This document shows, in pieces, positions 1 through 6,733 of a DNA stretch of 14,436 nucleotides (the first letter of the stretch is position 1; the number at the start of each line of letters is the position of its first letter). The notes beneath the pieces were generated by a model. That model had not been told where the DNA came from. It worked only from the letters and a program-made list of their open reading frames with translations, and did not search any database. This stretch comes from Salinisphaera sp. UBA1666 (lineage in GTDB: Bacteria; Pseudomonadota; Gammaproteobacteria; Nevskiales; Salinisphaeraceae): NCBI GenBank assembly GCA_002320455.1, contig DCKU01000122.1, positions 1-14,436 of the forward strand. Direction: 5' to 3'. Both the position numbers and the translations under genes were made by a program.

Positions 1-77
1 TATGAAACATCAACAGGCCCTAGACCGGATGATCGATGTGCCGATACTAACCGGCCGAACACCGGGGCGTCGCGCAT
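1..77. other. Short stretch before the mdh terminator, no assignable gene
   Basis: This is the left edge of the window. A plus-strand frame is open from position 2 to a TAA at 77-79, giving 25 residues from an ATG at position 2. It could be the last codons of a gene that enters from outside and converges on mdh, or it could be chance. The peptide is too short to recognise and I call no gene. I see no promoter or RNA structure here apart from the adjoining hairpin. Confidence 0.3.
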
Positions 78-104
78 AAAAAAGCCGGCCTTGTGAGGCC
101 GGCT
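78..104 (-). terminator. Rho-independent terminator of mdh
   Basis: A perfect 9-bp GC-rich stem (83-91 with 96-104, core GCCGGCC/GGCCGGC) closes a four-base loop. Read on the minus strand it is followed by six T residues (the A run at 78-83). It begins 23 nt after the mdh stop codon, which is where an intrinsic terminator is expected. On the plus strand no T-tract follows the hairpin, so it should act mainly on mdh transcripts. Confidence 0.9.
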
Positions 105-127
105 ATTGCACATGAGGTAAGCCGCGG

Positions 128-1105
128 CTAGCGCATGAGATGCGAGACCGCCTCACGCTCCTCGCGTAGCTCGTCCTCAGTGGCCTTCATCCGGGCGCGA
201 GCGAAATCGTTGACGTCAAGCCCCTGCACGATCTTGTAATCGCCGCCGGCACAGATCACCGGGTAGGAATACATGATACCCGGGGCGATGTCGTAGCTGC
301 CGTCCGAAGGAATCGCCATGGAGACCACCTGGCCATCGGAGCCGGCTACCCAGTTGCGCATATGATCGAGCGCGGCGCTGGCCGCCGAGGCCGCCGACGA
401 GGCGCCGCGCGCTTCGATGATGGCCGCACCGCGTTTTTGCACCGTGGGGATGAAGTCGTTTTCGTACCAGTCGTGATCGACCTGGTCGAGAGCGGCCTGG
501 CCCTTGACCTTCGCATGCGACAGATCCGGGAACTGGGTAGAGCTGTGGTTGCCCCAGATCGCCAGGCCCTCGATATCGGTGACCTGGGCGCCCACTTTCT
601 GCGCCAGCTGGGTCATGGCCCGGTTATGGTCCAGGCGGGTCATGGCCGTGAACTGGGTATCGGCCAGATCGGGGGCGTTATTGGCCGCGATCAGCGCGTT
701 GGTATTGGCCGGGTTGCCCACCACCAGAACCTTCACGTCGCGCGAGGCGTGGTCGTTGAGAGCCTTGCCCTGCACGGAGAAGATATCGCCGTTGGCCTTG
801 ATCAGGTCAGCCCGCTCCATGCCCTTGCCGCGCGGCTTGGAGCCCACGAGCAGCGCATAGTCGGCGTCCTTGAACGCCTCTTCGGGCTTGTCCGAGCCGT
901 GGATCTCGTGCACGAGCGGAAACGCGCAGTCGTTGATCTCCATGATCACGCCCTTCAAGGCGTCCATGGCCGGCGGGATCTCCAGCAGCTGCAGGATGAT
1001 CGGCTGATCGTGGCCTAGCATCTCACCGGTGGCGATACGAAAGATCAGCGAATAACTGATCTGGCCGGCACCGCCGGTAACAGCGACGCGTACGGGGTCT
1101 TTCAT
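128..1105 (-). CDS. mdh: NAD-dependent malate dehydrogenase
   Basis: This 325-residue cytosolic enzyme interconverts malate and oxaloacetate in the TCA cycle. The Rossmann motif GGAGQ is at residues 11-15. An acidic residue at the end of the second beta strand (E42, in LLEIP) favours NAD over NADP. The substrate loop PRGKGMER (91-98) supplies the two arginines that bind the dicarboxylate. LDHNRA (158-163) carries the proton-relay Asp159, and WGNHS (184-188) the catalytic His187. The sequence resembles the ~325-residue cytosolic-type bacterial MDHs (as in Neisseria or Xanthomonas) rather than the ~312-residue E. coli type. The ATG at 1105 was chosen because GAGGAG lies just upstream and the family N-terminus begins there. 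An in-frame extension to 1195 would add about 30 unrelated residues and cover the promoter. Transcribed alone, divergently from the lipid cluster, and ended by a strong terminator. Confidence 0.97.
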   Translation of the reverse strand: MKDPVRVAVTGGAGQISYSLIFRIATGEMLGHDQPIILQLLEIPPAMDALKGVIMEINDCAFPLVHEIHGSDKPEEAFKDADYALLVGSKPRGKGMERADLIKANGDIFSVQGKALNDHASRDVKVLVVGNPANTNALIAANNAPDLADTQFTAMTRLDHNRAMTQLAQKVGAQVTDIEGLAIWGNHSSTQFPDLSHAKVKGQAALDQVDHDWYENDFIPTVQKRGAAIIEARGASSAASAASAALDHMRNWVAGSDGQVVSMAIPSDGSYDIAPGIMYSYPVICAGGDYKIVQGLDVNDFARARMKATEDELREEREAVSHLMR

Positions 1106-1120
1106 GGCAGCTCCTCGTGC
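1106..1120 (-). promoter_or_regulatory. Ribosome binding site deciding the mdh start
   Basis: On the minus strand GAGGAG ends about 5 nt before the ATG at 1103-1105. This supports the short form of the protein rather than the upstream in-frame start at 1195. Confidence 0.75.
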
Positions 1121-1190
1121 GAAAACCAGGTAATAGAGACTCGCCGGGCGGCCGGGGCAGGCCGGGGCGTGTCGAAAAAACGCGAAGCCG

Positions 1191-1220
1191 AGCATAGCCC
1201 AAACATAAAATCCGACACAA
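1191..1220 (-). promoter_or_regulatory. Candidate sigma70 promoter of mdh
   Basis: On the minus strand, TTGTGT (1215-1220) and TATGCT (1191-1196) are separated by 18 bp. They lie in the only AT-rich part of the mdh-oxidoreductase intergenic region. Transcription would begin near 1184, giving a leader of about 80 nt. The match to consensus is good but not perfect, and the call rests on sequence inspection alone. Confidence 0.5.
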
Positions 1221-1235
1221 AGTCTTTTCCCGGCC

Positions 1236-1252
1236 AGCGCCGCTGCGGCGCT
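1236..1252. repeat. Short perfect inverted repeat between divergent genes
   Basis: AGCGCCG and CGGCGCT form a 7-bp palindrome with a 3-base centre. It lies upstream of the candidate mdh -35 box and about 50 bp before the start of the divergent oxidoreductase gene. It could be an operator serving either direction, or the base of a leader hairpin for the plus-strand cluster. In DNA this GC-rich it may also be chance. Confidence 0.3.
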
Positions 1253-1300
1253 CGTGGCACCATAGACAAGGCTTTAAATCCGTAAGAGTACGCAAACACT

Positions 1301-2557
1301 ATGTCGCGAATCGCGATCATCGGTAGCGGCATTGCCGGGCTGGGTGCTGCCTGGCTGCTGAAGGATGCGCATGAGGTCACGGTGTTCGAGGCCGAGGCGC
1401 GCCCCGGCGGACATGTCGTGACCGTTATGGACGGCCCGCAGCCGGTGGATACCGGCTTCATCGTCCTGAACGATCGCAACTATCCCCAGTTTTCGGCGTT
1501 TCTCGACGCGTTGGGCGTACCGACCCAGGACAGCGACATGTCGTTTGGCGTGACGATCGGGGCCGGACGGATCGAGTGGGCCGGTGATTCGCTGACCAAG
1601 CTGTTTGCCCAACCGCGCCTGGCCGTGAGTGCGGCCCACTGGCGCATGATCGCGGATATCGCACGCTTCAATCGCCAGGCCAAGAAGCTGATCGAGAATG
1701 ATGTGATTGCCACCGAAACCATCGGCGAGTTTCTGGATCGGTATCGCTATGGTCAAGCGTTTCGCGCTCGCTATCTCTTGCCCATGGCGGCGGCGATCTG
1801 GTCCACGCCGACCGCCGGCATCCTGGATTTTCCGTTGGCGGCCTTCCTGCGGTTTTTCGATAATCACGGCCTGCTGGATATCAAGAACCGGCCCCAGTGG
1901 CGCACCGTGACCGGCGGCAGCCACACGTACGTGAAGGCTGTGGCCGCCGCACTAGGCGATCGACTGCGCCTGGGCACGCCGGTGGCCCGCGTACGGCGTG
2001 AAAACGATGGCATCACGCTCATCACCAAGCTTGGCGCGACCGAGCACTATGATCAGGTCATCTTTGCCTGCCACGCGGATACCACGCGCGCGCTGCTGGT
2101 CGACGCCGACGAACGCGAGGCCGACATACTCTCGGCGTTCGACTACCAGCCCAATCGCGCCGTGCTGCATTCCGATGCGCGCCTGATGCCGGCCCGCCGC
2201 AAGGTCTGGTCGTCCTGGAACTATGCCGCCGACCGGGCCGAGGCGAGCAATCAGCGCGTCTCGGTGACCTACTGGATGAACCGTCTCCAGAAGATCAGCG
2301 GCGACACGTCTTATTTCGTCAGCCTCAATCCGCTCTACGAGCCGCTGGAAGAGCGCGTCATCGCAGAAATCCATTATGCCCACCCGGTGTTCACCCAACG
2401 CGCGATCGAAGCGCAGAGCGAGCTCGTCGATATCCAGGGCCGGGGCGGCGTCTACTACTGCGGCGCGTGGTGCGGCTACGGCTTCCACGAAGACGGCCTG
2501 GCGAGTGCCACGCGGGTCGCCGGCTATCTGGGAGTTCCCGCCCCGTGGGCGGACTAG
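1301..2557 (+). CDS. FAD-dependent oxidoreductase of the COG2907 (amine oxidase-like) family
   Basis: This 418-residue flavoprotein opens the lipid cluster. The FAD-binding GxGxxG motif is at 8-13 (GSGIAG), followed by the ribose-binding acidic residue E30 and the paired glycines G36-G37. The family signature DTGFIVLNDRNYPQF is at 50-64. The C-terminal FAD contact region GAWCGYGFHEDGL (388-400) is intact. The fold class, shared with amine oxidases and phytoene desaturases, oxidises or desaturates C-C or C-N bonds. The natural substrate is not visible in the sequence. Co-occurrence with Cfa-like methyltransferases suggests action on membrane acyl chains, which is inference. The ATG at 1301 is preceded by a weak AAGAG about 12 nt upstream. 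The next gene starts inside the last codons of this one. No clear promoter is seen in the 100 bp upstream. I do not know whether it matches the characterised UfaD or UfaO proteins. Confidence 0.9.
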   Translation: MSRIAIIGSGIAGLGAAWLLKDAHEVTVFEAEARPGGHVVTVMDGPQPVDTGFIVLNDRNYPQFSAFLDALGVPTQDSDMSFGVTIGAGRIEWAGDSLTKLFAQPRLAVSAAHWRMIADIARFNRQAKKLIENDVIATETIGEFLDRYRYGQAFRARYLLPMAAAIWSTPTAGILDFPLAAFLRFFDNHGLLDIKNRPQWRTVTGGSHTYVKAVAAALGDRLRLGTPVARVRRENDGITLITKLGATEHYDQVIFACHADTTRALLVDADEREADILSAFDYQPNRAVLHSDARLMPARRKVWSSWNYAADRAEASNQRVSVTYWMNRLQKISGDTSYFVSLNPLYEPLEERVIAEIHYAHPVFTQRAIEAQSELVDIQGRGGVYYCGAWCGYGFHEDGLASATRVAGYLGVPAPWAD

Positions 2558-3321
2558 ACGTCACCGCCTGCCTGTATCGCGCCCGGGTCACGCATCGTCG
2601 GCCCGGGCCGCCGGCCTATCGTTTTGCCTATCGGACCTATCATCTGCTGATCGATCTGGACGCCATCGACGCCACGCTCGCGGCTTCTTCGCTGATCTCG
2701 CGTAATCGTTTCAACCTGCTGTCGTTTTACGACGCCGATCACGGCAGCCACGACGGCGCCGACCTGCGTCACTGGGTCGACGGTGTGCTGGCCGAACATG
2801 ATATCGATCTGGCCGGCGGGCGCGTCTGGCTGCTGGCCATGCCGCGGGTGCTGGGCTACGGCTTCAATCCGATCAGTCTTTATTATTGTTTCAGCAGCGA
2901 CGGCTCGCTGGTGGCTGTGCTGGCCGAGGTGCATAACACCTTTGGGGAGCATCACGTTTACGTGGTGCATGACAACGGCGCGGCCATGGCCTGGCAGCAG
3001 GCCATGGACAAGACCAAGCGGTTTCACGTATCGCCGTTTTTTGATCGTTCCGGGCGCTATCGCTTTCATTTTTTGGCGCCGGAGCATCGGCTGGGCCTAG
3101 GTATACGTTTATACGACGAGGCCGGGTGCTTGCGTATCGCCACGGCCTTGGCCGGACACCGTCGCCCGCTGACCAGCGGCCAGATTCTGCGGGCGGCCCT
3201 TGCCGTGCCCTGGATGAGTGCGAAAGTAAGCGCGGCGATTCACTGGCAGGCCGCCAAGCTCTGGCTTCGCGGCGCGGTATTTCATCGCAAGCCGGTCGCC
3301 GAGCGGCCGAACCGGTCGTAA
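2545..3321 (+). CDS. DUF1365 family protein of the cfa cluster
   Basis: The predicted protein has 258 residues. The family's conserved blocks are all present: LYRARVTHRR near the N-terminus (10-19), PRVLGYGFNPISLYYCF (100-116), EVHNTFGEHHVY (128-139) and FHVSPFFD (160-167). These invariant His, Asn, Cys and Phe residues look like an enzyme active site or ligand site, but I cannot state a reaction. The GTG start at 2545 places the first family block at the expected distance from the N-terminus. GGGAG lies about 10 nt upstream. The start overlaps the end of the oxidoreductase gene by 13 bp, which implies translational coupling. Starts further upstream, such as 2467, would add arginine-rich residues foreign to the family. 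Family members travel with COG2907 flavoproteins and Cfa-like methyltransferases, so a role in modifying unsaturated acyl chains is likely but unproven. Confidence 0.87.
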   Translation: MGGLDVTACLYRARVTHRRPGPPAYRFAYRTYHLLIDLDAIDATLAASSLISRNRFNLLSFYDADHGSHDGADLRHWVDGVLAEHDIDLAGGRVWLLAMPRVLGYGFNPISLYYCFSSDGSLVAVLAEVHNTFGEHHVYVVHDNGAAMAWQQAMDKTKRFHVSPFFDRSGRYRFHFLAPEHRLGLGIRLYDEAGCLRIATALAGHRRPLTSGQILRAALAVPWMSAKVSAAIHWQAAKLWLRGAVFHRKPVAERPNRS

Positions 3322-3377
3322 GATACGTCTAACCGAGAGTTTGGGGAGCGTTTTGCGGGCGATCAATTCCAGTCAGC

Positions 3378-3383
3378 AGGGAG
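3378..3383 (+). promoter_or_regulatory. Ribosome binding site deciding the cfa start
   Basis: AGGGAG ends 11 nt before the ATG at 3395, which begins a family-like N-terminus. A TTG in the same frame at 3341 would give 18 more residues but has a weaker context. The ATG is preferred. Confidence 0.55.
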
Positions 3384-3394
3384 ATCAGACACCG

Positions 3395-4606
3395 ATGGGG
3401 GCAACGATACAAGCACCGACACCCCGGGACCTGCGCGCTCGCATGCTGGTGCGCCAGCTCGATCGTCTGGAAATCGGGCGCGTGGCTCTGCACTTGCCCG
3501 ACGGGACACAGGCCATCTTTGAAGGTCAGTTGGACGGCCCCGAGGCCGTCATCTATCTGCATGCATCGCGCTTGCTGGACCGCCTGGCCAAGAGCGGCTC
3601 TCTAGGCCTGGCCGAAAGCTATATGGCCGGCGAGTGGGACAGCCCGAATCTGGCCGATGCGCTGCGCGTGTTCTTGCTCAATCACGACGCCGTCGCCCCC
3701 CGCCTGACCCATCACAAATGGGTCTCACGCATGTTGACCAAACTGCGCCACCGTTTGCGCGAGAACAACCGGCGCGGCGCCAAGCGCAACATCGCTTATC
3801 ACTATGACCTGGGCAACAGCTTCTACGCGCTGTGGCTGGACGAGACCTGGACTTACTCATCGGCCCTGTTCGCCCGCGCCGACCAGCCGCTGGCCGAGGC
3901 CCAGGCGGCCAAGTATCAACGCCTGCTCGAGCGCCTCGATGTTGCCCCGGGGGATCATATTCTGGAAATCGGCTGTGGCTGGGGCGGGTTTGCCCGCCAT
4001 GCGGCGACCCATGCCGATGTGCGCGTGACCGGTATTACCCTCTCGGAGGAGCAATTACGGTTTGCGCGCGCCATGGCCGCCGAGGCCGGGCTCACCGATC
4101 GGTTGCGCTTTGAGCTACGCGATTATCGCGACGTCGCCCAGCGCTACGATCATGTGGTGTCGATCGAGATGTACGAAGCCGTGGGCGAGGCCTACTGGCC
4201 AGACTATTTCGGGGCCATCCAGCGCTGTCTGAAGCCGGGCGGGCGAGCCGCCGTGCAGGCGATCACCATCGATGACACGCGCTTTGACGAATATCGACGT
4301 GACGTGGATTTCATCCAGCGCTATATCTTTCCGGGCGGCATGCTGGCCTCGCCGACGGTGTTCGGCCAGCAGGCCGAGGCCGCAGGGCTGGCCGAGCGCG
4401 AGCGCGCGTTCTTTGCCGATGATTATGCCGCCACACTGGCCCGCTGGGACGAGCGCGTCATTGCCGCGCGCGAGGCCATCGTGGCCGAGCGCGGGGAGCG
4501 TTTCTATCGCATGTGGCGCTATTACCTGGCCTACTGCGGCGCCGGCTTTACCAGCCGCAATATTGATCTGATGCAGATTGTACTCAAGCGCCCGGCCGGC
4601 TCATGA
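3395..4606 (+). CDS. cfa: Cfa-like SAM-dependent fatty-acyl phospholipid methyltransferase
   Basis: This 403-residue protein of the cyclopropane-fatty-acyl-phospholipid synthase family transfers a one-carbon unit from SAM to double bonds of phospholipid acyl chains at the membrane. The N-terminal domain has the usual GLAESYMAGEWD block (71-82). The catalytic domain shows YHYDLGNSFY (135-144), SAM motif I LEIGCGWGG (190-198), GITLSEEQ (213-220) and SIEMYEAVG (256-264). By eye, the bicarbonate ligands of E. coli Cfa (C139, E239, H266, I268, Y317) correspond here to S156, E261, Q288, I290 and Y344. The His-to-Gln change (block AVQAIT, 286-291) may mean that the product is not a cyclopropane. The C-terminal YYLAYCGAGF (376-385) fits the family. 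The gene starts 73 nt after the DUF1365 gene and its stop overlaps the transporter start (ATGA). The symbol names the family, not a proven cyclopropane product. Confidence 0.92.
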   Translation: MGATIQAPTPRDLRARMLVRQLDRLEIGRVALHLPDGTQAIFEGQLDGPEAVIYLHASRLLDRLAKSGSLGLAESYMAGEWDSPNLADALRVFLLNHDAVAPRLTHHKWVSRMLTKLRHRLRENNRRGAKRNIAYHYDLGNSFYALWLDETWTYSSALFARADQPLAEAQAAKYQRLLERLDVAPGDHILEIGCGWGGFARHAATHADVRVTGITLSEEQLRFARAMAAEAGLTDRLRFELRDYRDVAQRYDHVVSIEMYEAVGEAYWPDYFGAIQRCLKPGGRAAVQAITIDDTRFDEYRRDVDFIQRYIFPGGMLASPTVFGQQAEAAGLAERERAFFADDYAATLARWDERVIAAREAIVAERGERFYRMWRYYLAYCGAGFTSRNIDLMQIVLKRPAGS

Positions 4607-5952
4607 GCGCCAAGCGCCGCTATGGTTTTGCCCAGCTGGTGCCCTACGGCGCGCTGGGTTTGCCGCTGGCAGCGCTCGGCCTGCCGCTGACGGTCTTTCT
4701 GCCGCCGTTCTATGCGGCCATGCCCGGGCTGAATACGGCCATCGTGGGTATCATGATCTTTCTGGCACGGCTGTTTGACGTGCTCACCGACCCGCTGATC
4801 GGCACGGCCTCGGATCGTACGTCGTGGCGCCTCGGCCGACGTCGGCCGTATATCCTGCTGGGCACGCCGATTCTGATGGTAGCGGCCTGGTTCCTTTTCG
4901 TCCCCGGGGCTTCGGCGAGTGCTGTCTATCTGCTGGTCTGGAGCATTGCGGCCTATCTGGGCTGGACGCTCATCTATCTGCCCTACACCACACTGGGCGC
5001 CGAAATGAGTGCGGATTACGACGAGCGCAGCCGGATAACCGCCTGGCGCGAAGGCTTTTTCGTAGCCGGCACCTTGGTGGCTATCCTGTTGCCCGCGGGG
5101 CTCTCGCGGATGGCCGACAGCGAAGCGGCCGGCCTAGAGGCCATTGCCTGGTTTCTGGTGGTGGCCTTGCCCGTTACCGTCGCCTGGTTCGTCTGGGCGG
5201 TGCCGGAACCCGAGGGCGCGGCCTCGCGTATCCGCTGGGCCGATAGTGCGCGGTTACTGGCCGAGAATCGCCCGTTTCGTCGGTTGTTGCTGGCCTATCT
5301 GTTAAACGGCGCGGCCAACGGCCTGCCGGCCGCGCTCTTTCTGTTTTTTGTCCAGGCGATTCTGGGTGCTGATCAAGCGACGGCCGGCGTGTTTTTGGTG
5401 GTCTATTTCTTGTCGGCCGTGGCCGGGCTGCCTGTATGGCTATGGATCGGCCGGTCCTGGTCCAAGCATCGGCTTTGGTGTGCCTCGATGGCCGTGGTGG
5501 CCGGCGTGTTCATCTTTACCGTCACGCTGTCGGACTCGCTCTACGGCTTTATCGGCTACACGCTGATCTGTGTGCTGGGGGGCTCGTGTCTCGGCGTGGA
5601 CCAGGCGACGGCCGCCTCGATTCAGGCTGATGTCATCGACGAAGACACGGCCGCCGGCGGTGACGGCCGCGCCGGGCTGTATTTTGGGCTCTGGGGCATG
5701 GCCACCAAGCTGGCCTTCACCCTGGCTATCGGTATCGCCTATCCGCTGCTGTGGCTGGCCGGTTTCGATGCGGGCACCGACAACGACGGACTGGCGCGCT
5801 GGACGCTGGTCGCGCTCTACGGGCTGCTGCCGGTGCTCATCAAAGTCGGCGTGATCGCTATGATGTGGCGCTTTCCGCTGGACCGCGATCGACACGCCCG
5901 GCTACAGGCCGAGATCGGTCGCGCTCGTGGGCAAACGCAAAACGCAGGATGA
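4603..5952 (+). CDS. MFS transporter of the GPH (glycoside-pentoside-hexuronide) type
   Basis: This 449-residue inner-membrane protein has about 12 hydrophobic segments. The GPH signature is clear: RLFDVLTDPLIGTASDRT (56-73) followed by GRRRPYILLG (78-87). A second family block, YTTLGAEMSADYDERSR (128-144), lies on the cytoplasmic side after helix 4. Family members are sugar:cation symporters, but homologues inside cfa/COG2907 clusters have no known sugar. A role in moving lipid or another membrane-derived compound is possible, and that is inference. The ATG overlaps the cfa stop codon by 4 bp, which indicates translational coupling. The last 95 bp are antisense to the end of the CtaG-like gene. 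A hairpin spans the stop codon. Confidence 0.88.
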   Translation: MSAKRRYGFAQLVPYGALGLPLAALGLPLTVFLPPFYAAMPGLNTAIVGIMIFLARLFDVLTDPLIGTASDRTSWRLGRRRPYILLGTPILMVAAWFLFVPGASASAVYLLVWSIAAYLGWTLIYLPYTTLGAEMSADYDERSRITAWREGFFVAGTLVAILLPAGLSRMADSEAAGLEAIAWFLVVALPVTVAWFVWAVPEPEGAASRIRWADSARLLAENRPFRRLLLAYLLNGAANGLPAALFLFFVQAILGADQATAGVFLVVYFLSAVAGLPVWLWIGRSWSKHRLWCASMAVVAGVFIFTVTLSDSLYGFIGYTLICVLGGSCLGVDQATAASIQADVIDEDTAAGGDGRAGLYFGLWGMATKLAFTLAIGIAYPLLWLAGFDAGTDNDGLARWTLVALYGLLPVLIKVGVIAMMWRFPLDRDRHARLQAEIGRARGQTQNAG

Positions 5953-6733
5953 CGAGCGTGCCCACCACGCTCATCATCGCCGGCGGGATCCAGGTCAGAA
6001 TGCCGCCGATCTGTTGATCAAGCCCGGCCGTGATGCCCCATGCGCGTTCGGCGGCGTGATACCCGGGATATAGGCCGGGGGCCGAGAGTGTAATCGTGGC
6101 GCCGATGACGATTTGCGGGGGCATGACGGCCCAGAGTACGGCAATACGCGTGGCGATGCTGTGCGTGGTGGGCGTCGCCTGGGGCGGCCGGGGGTCGAGC
6201 ATGAACCACCAGAATGCTAGCCCTTCGAGCGCCATGGAGCCGTTCATCAGCCAGTAGCCGCCGCGCGAGGCCATCGCCCAGTGGTGCACCGCCGGCGTCA
6301 GCCAGAGCGCGATAAGAGCGACGAACAGGGCGCCGCCGATCAATGGCTGCTGGATCAGGCGATACGCAGCCACGACCGGCCGCGGCATGCGCCAGGCGCT
6401 CACACGCTTGCTCTGCCGGCCGGGCAAGCCCGCCGCAATGACCGCGCTTGGCAACGATAAAGCCATGAAAAACGGTGCCAGATGATGCAGTACCAAGTGC
6501 TGGCCGCGATGGACGAAAAACAGCTCGCGGCCCAGGCCGTCGAGCGCGGTTTGGGTCCATAGATACAGCCCGGCCAGGCCCAGATAAAACGCCAGGGCTG
6601 GCGCAATATCGCCGGCCGACCGGCGCCGCCACAGCCCGCGCGCATAGACGAGCGCGGCCAGCGCATAGGCCGCCCATAGCACGGGCAGTGGGTCGGCCGG
6701 CACGAAAAAACCGGCCAGGCCGGGCTCAGCCAC
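5858..6733 (-). CDS. CtaG-like (caa3-type) cytochrome oxidase assembly/copper membrane protein
   Basis: The predicted integral membrane protein has 291 residues and about seven hydrophobic segments (roughly 15-33, 45-62, 79-103, 131-148, 163-180, 197-218, 241-265). The family pattern of histidines entering the third helix followed by a proline is present: H75, H79, H83, H84 and LAPFFM (85-90). The last helix has the typical QQIGGILTWIP (240-250). The caa3_CtaG family is linked to cytochrome c oxidase assembly and probably to copper handling. It is unrelated to the Cox11-type CtaG. No cox genes are in the window. The GTG at 6733 overlaps the acyltransferase stop by 8 bp. The ribosome site is weak, so expression probably depends on coupling. 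The 3' end overlaps the converging MFS gene by 95 bp, and the residues encoded there form a charged tail after the last helix. Confidence 0.82.
   Translation of the reverse strand: MAEPGLAGFFVPADPLPVLWAAYALAALVYARGLWRRRSAGDIAPALAFYLGLAGLYLWTQTALDGLGRELFFVHRGQHLVLHHLAPFFMALSLPSAVIAAGLPGRQSKRVSAWRMPRPVVAAYRLIQQPLIGGALFVALIALWLTPAVHHWAMASRGGYWLMNGSMALEGLAFWWFMLDPRPPQATPTTHSIATRIAVLWAVMPPQIVIGATITLSAPGLYPGYHAAERAWGITAGLDQQIGGILTWIPPAMMSVVGTLVILRFAFAHERDRSRPVAGRVDRGPAESATS
5948..5978. repeat. Hairpin over the MFS stop codon, possible 3'-end structure
   Basis: GATGA-c-GAGCGTG and CACGCTC-a-TCATC can pair into a 12-bp stem with one mismatch and a five-base loop (5961-5965). It covers the MFS stop codon (5950-5952) and lies inside the coding sequence of the opposing CtaG-like gene. 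No T-tract follows on either strand, so it is not a standard intrinsic terminator. It may stabilise the transcript's 3' end or aid factor-dependent termination. Confidence 0.4.

Noticed and set aside
1274..3087. Minus-strand open frames of up to 216 codons opposite the flavoenzyme and DUF1365 genes
   Set aside because: The plus-strand genes carry intact family signatures. The antisense frames are low-complexity by-products of codon bias.
3341..3394. TTG start giving an 18-residue longer Cfa-like protein
   Set aside because: The ATG at 3395 has an AGGGAG at usable spacing and a family-like N-terminus. The extension adds no conserved residues.
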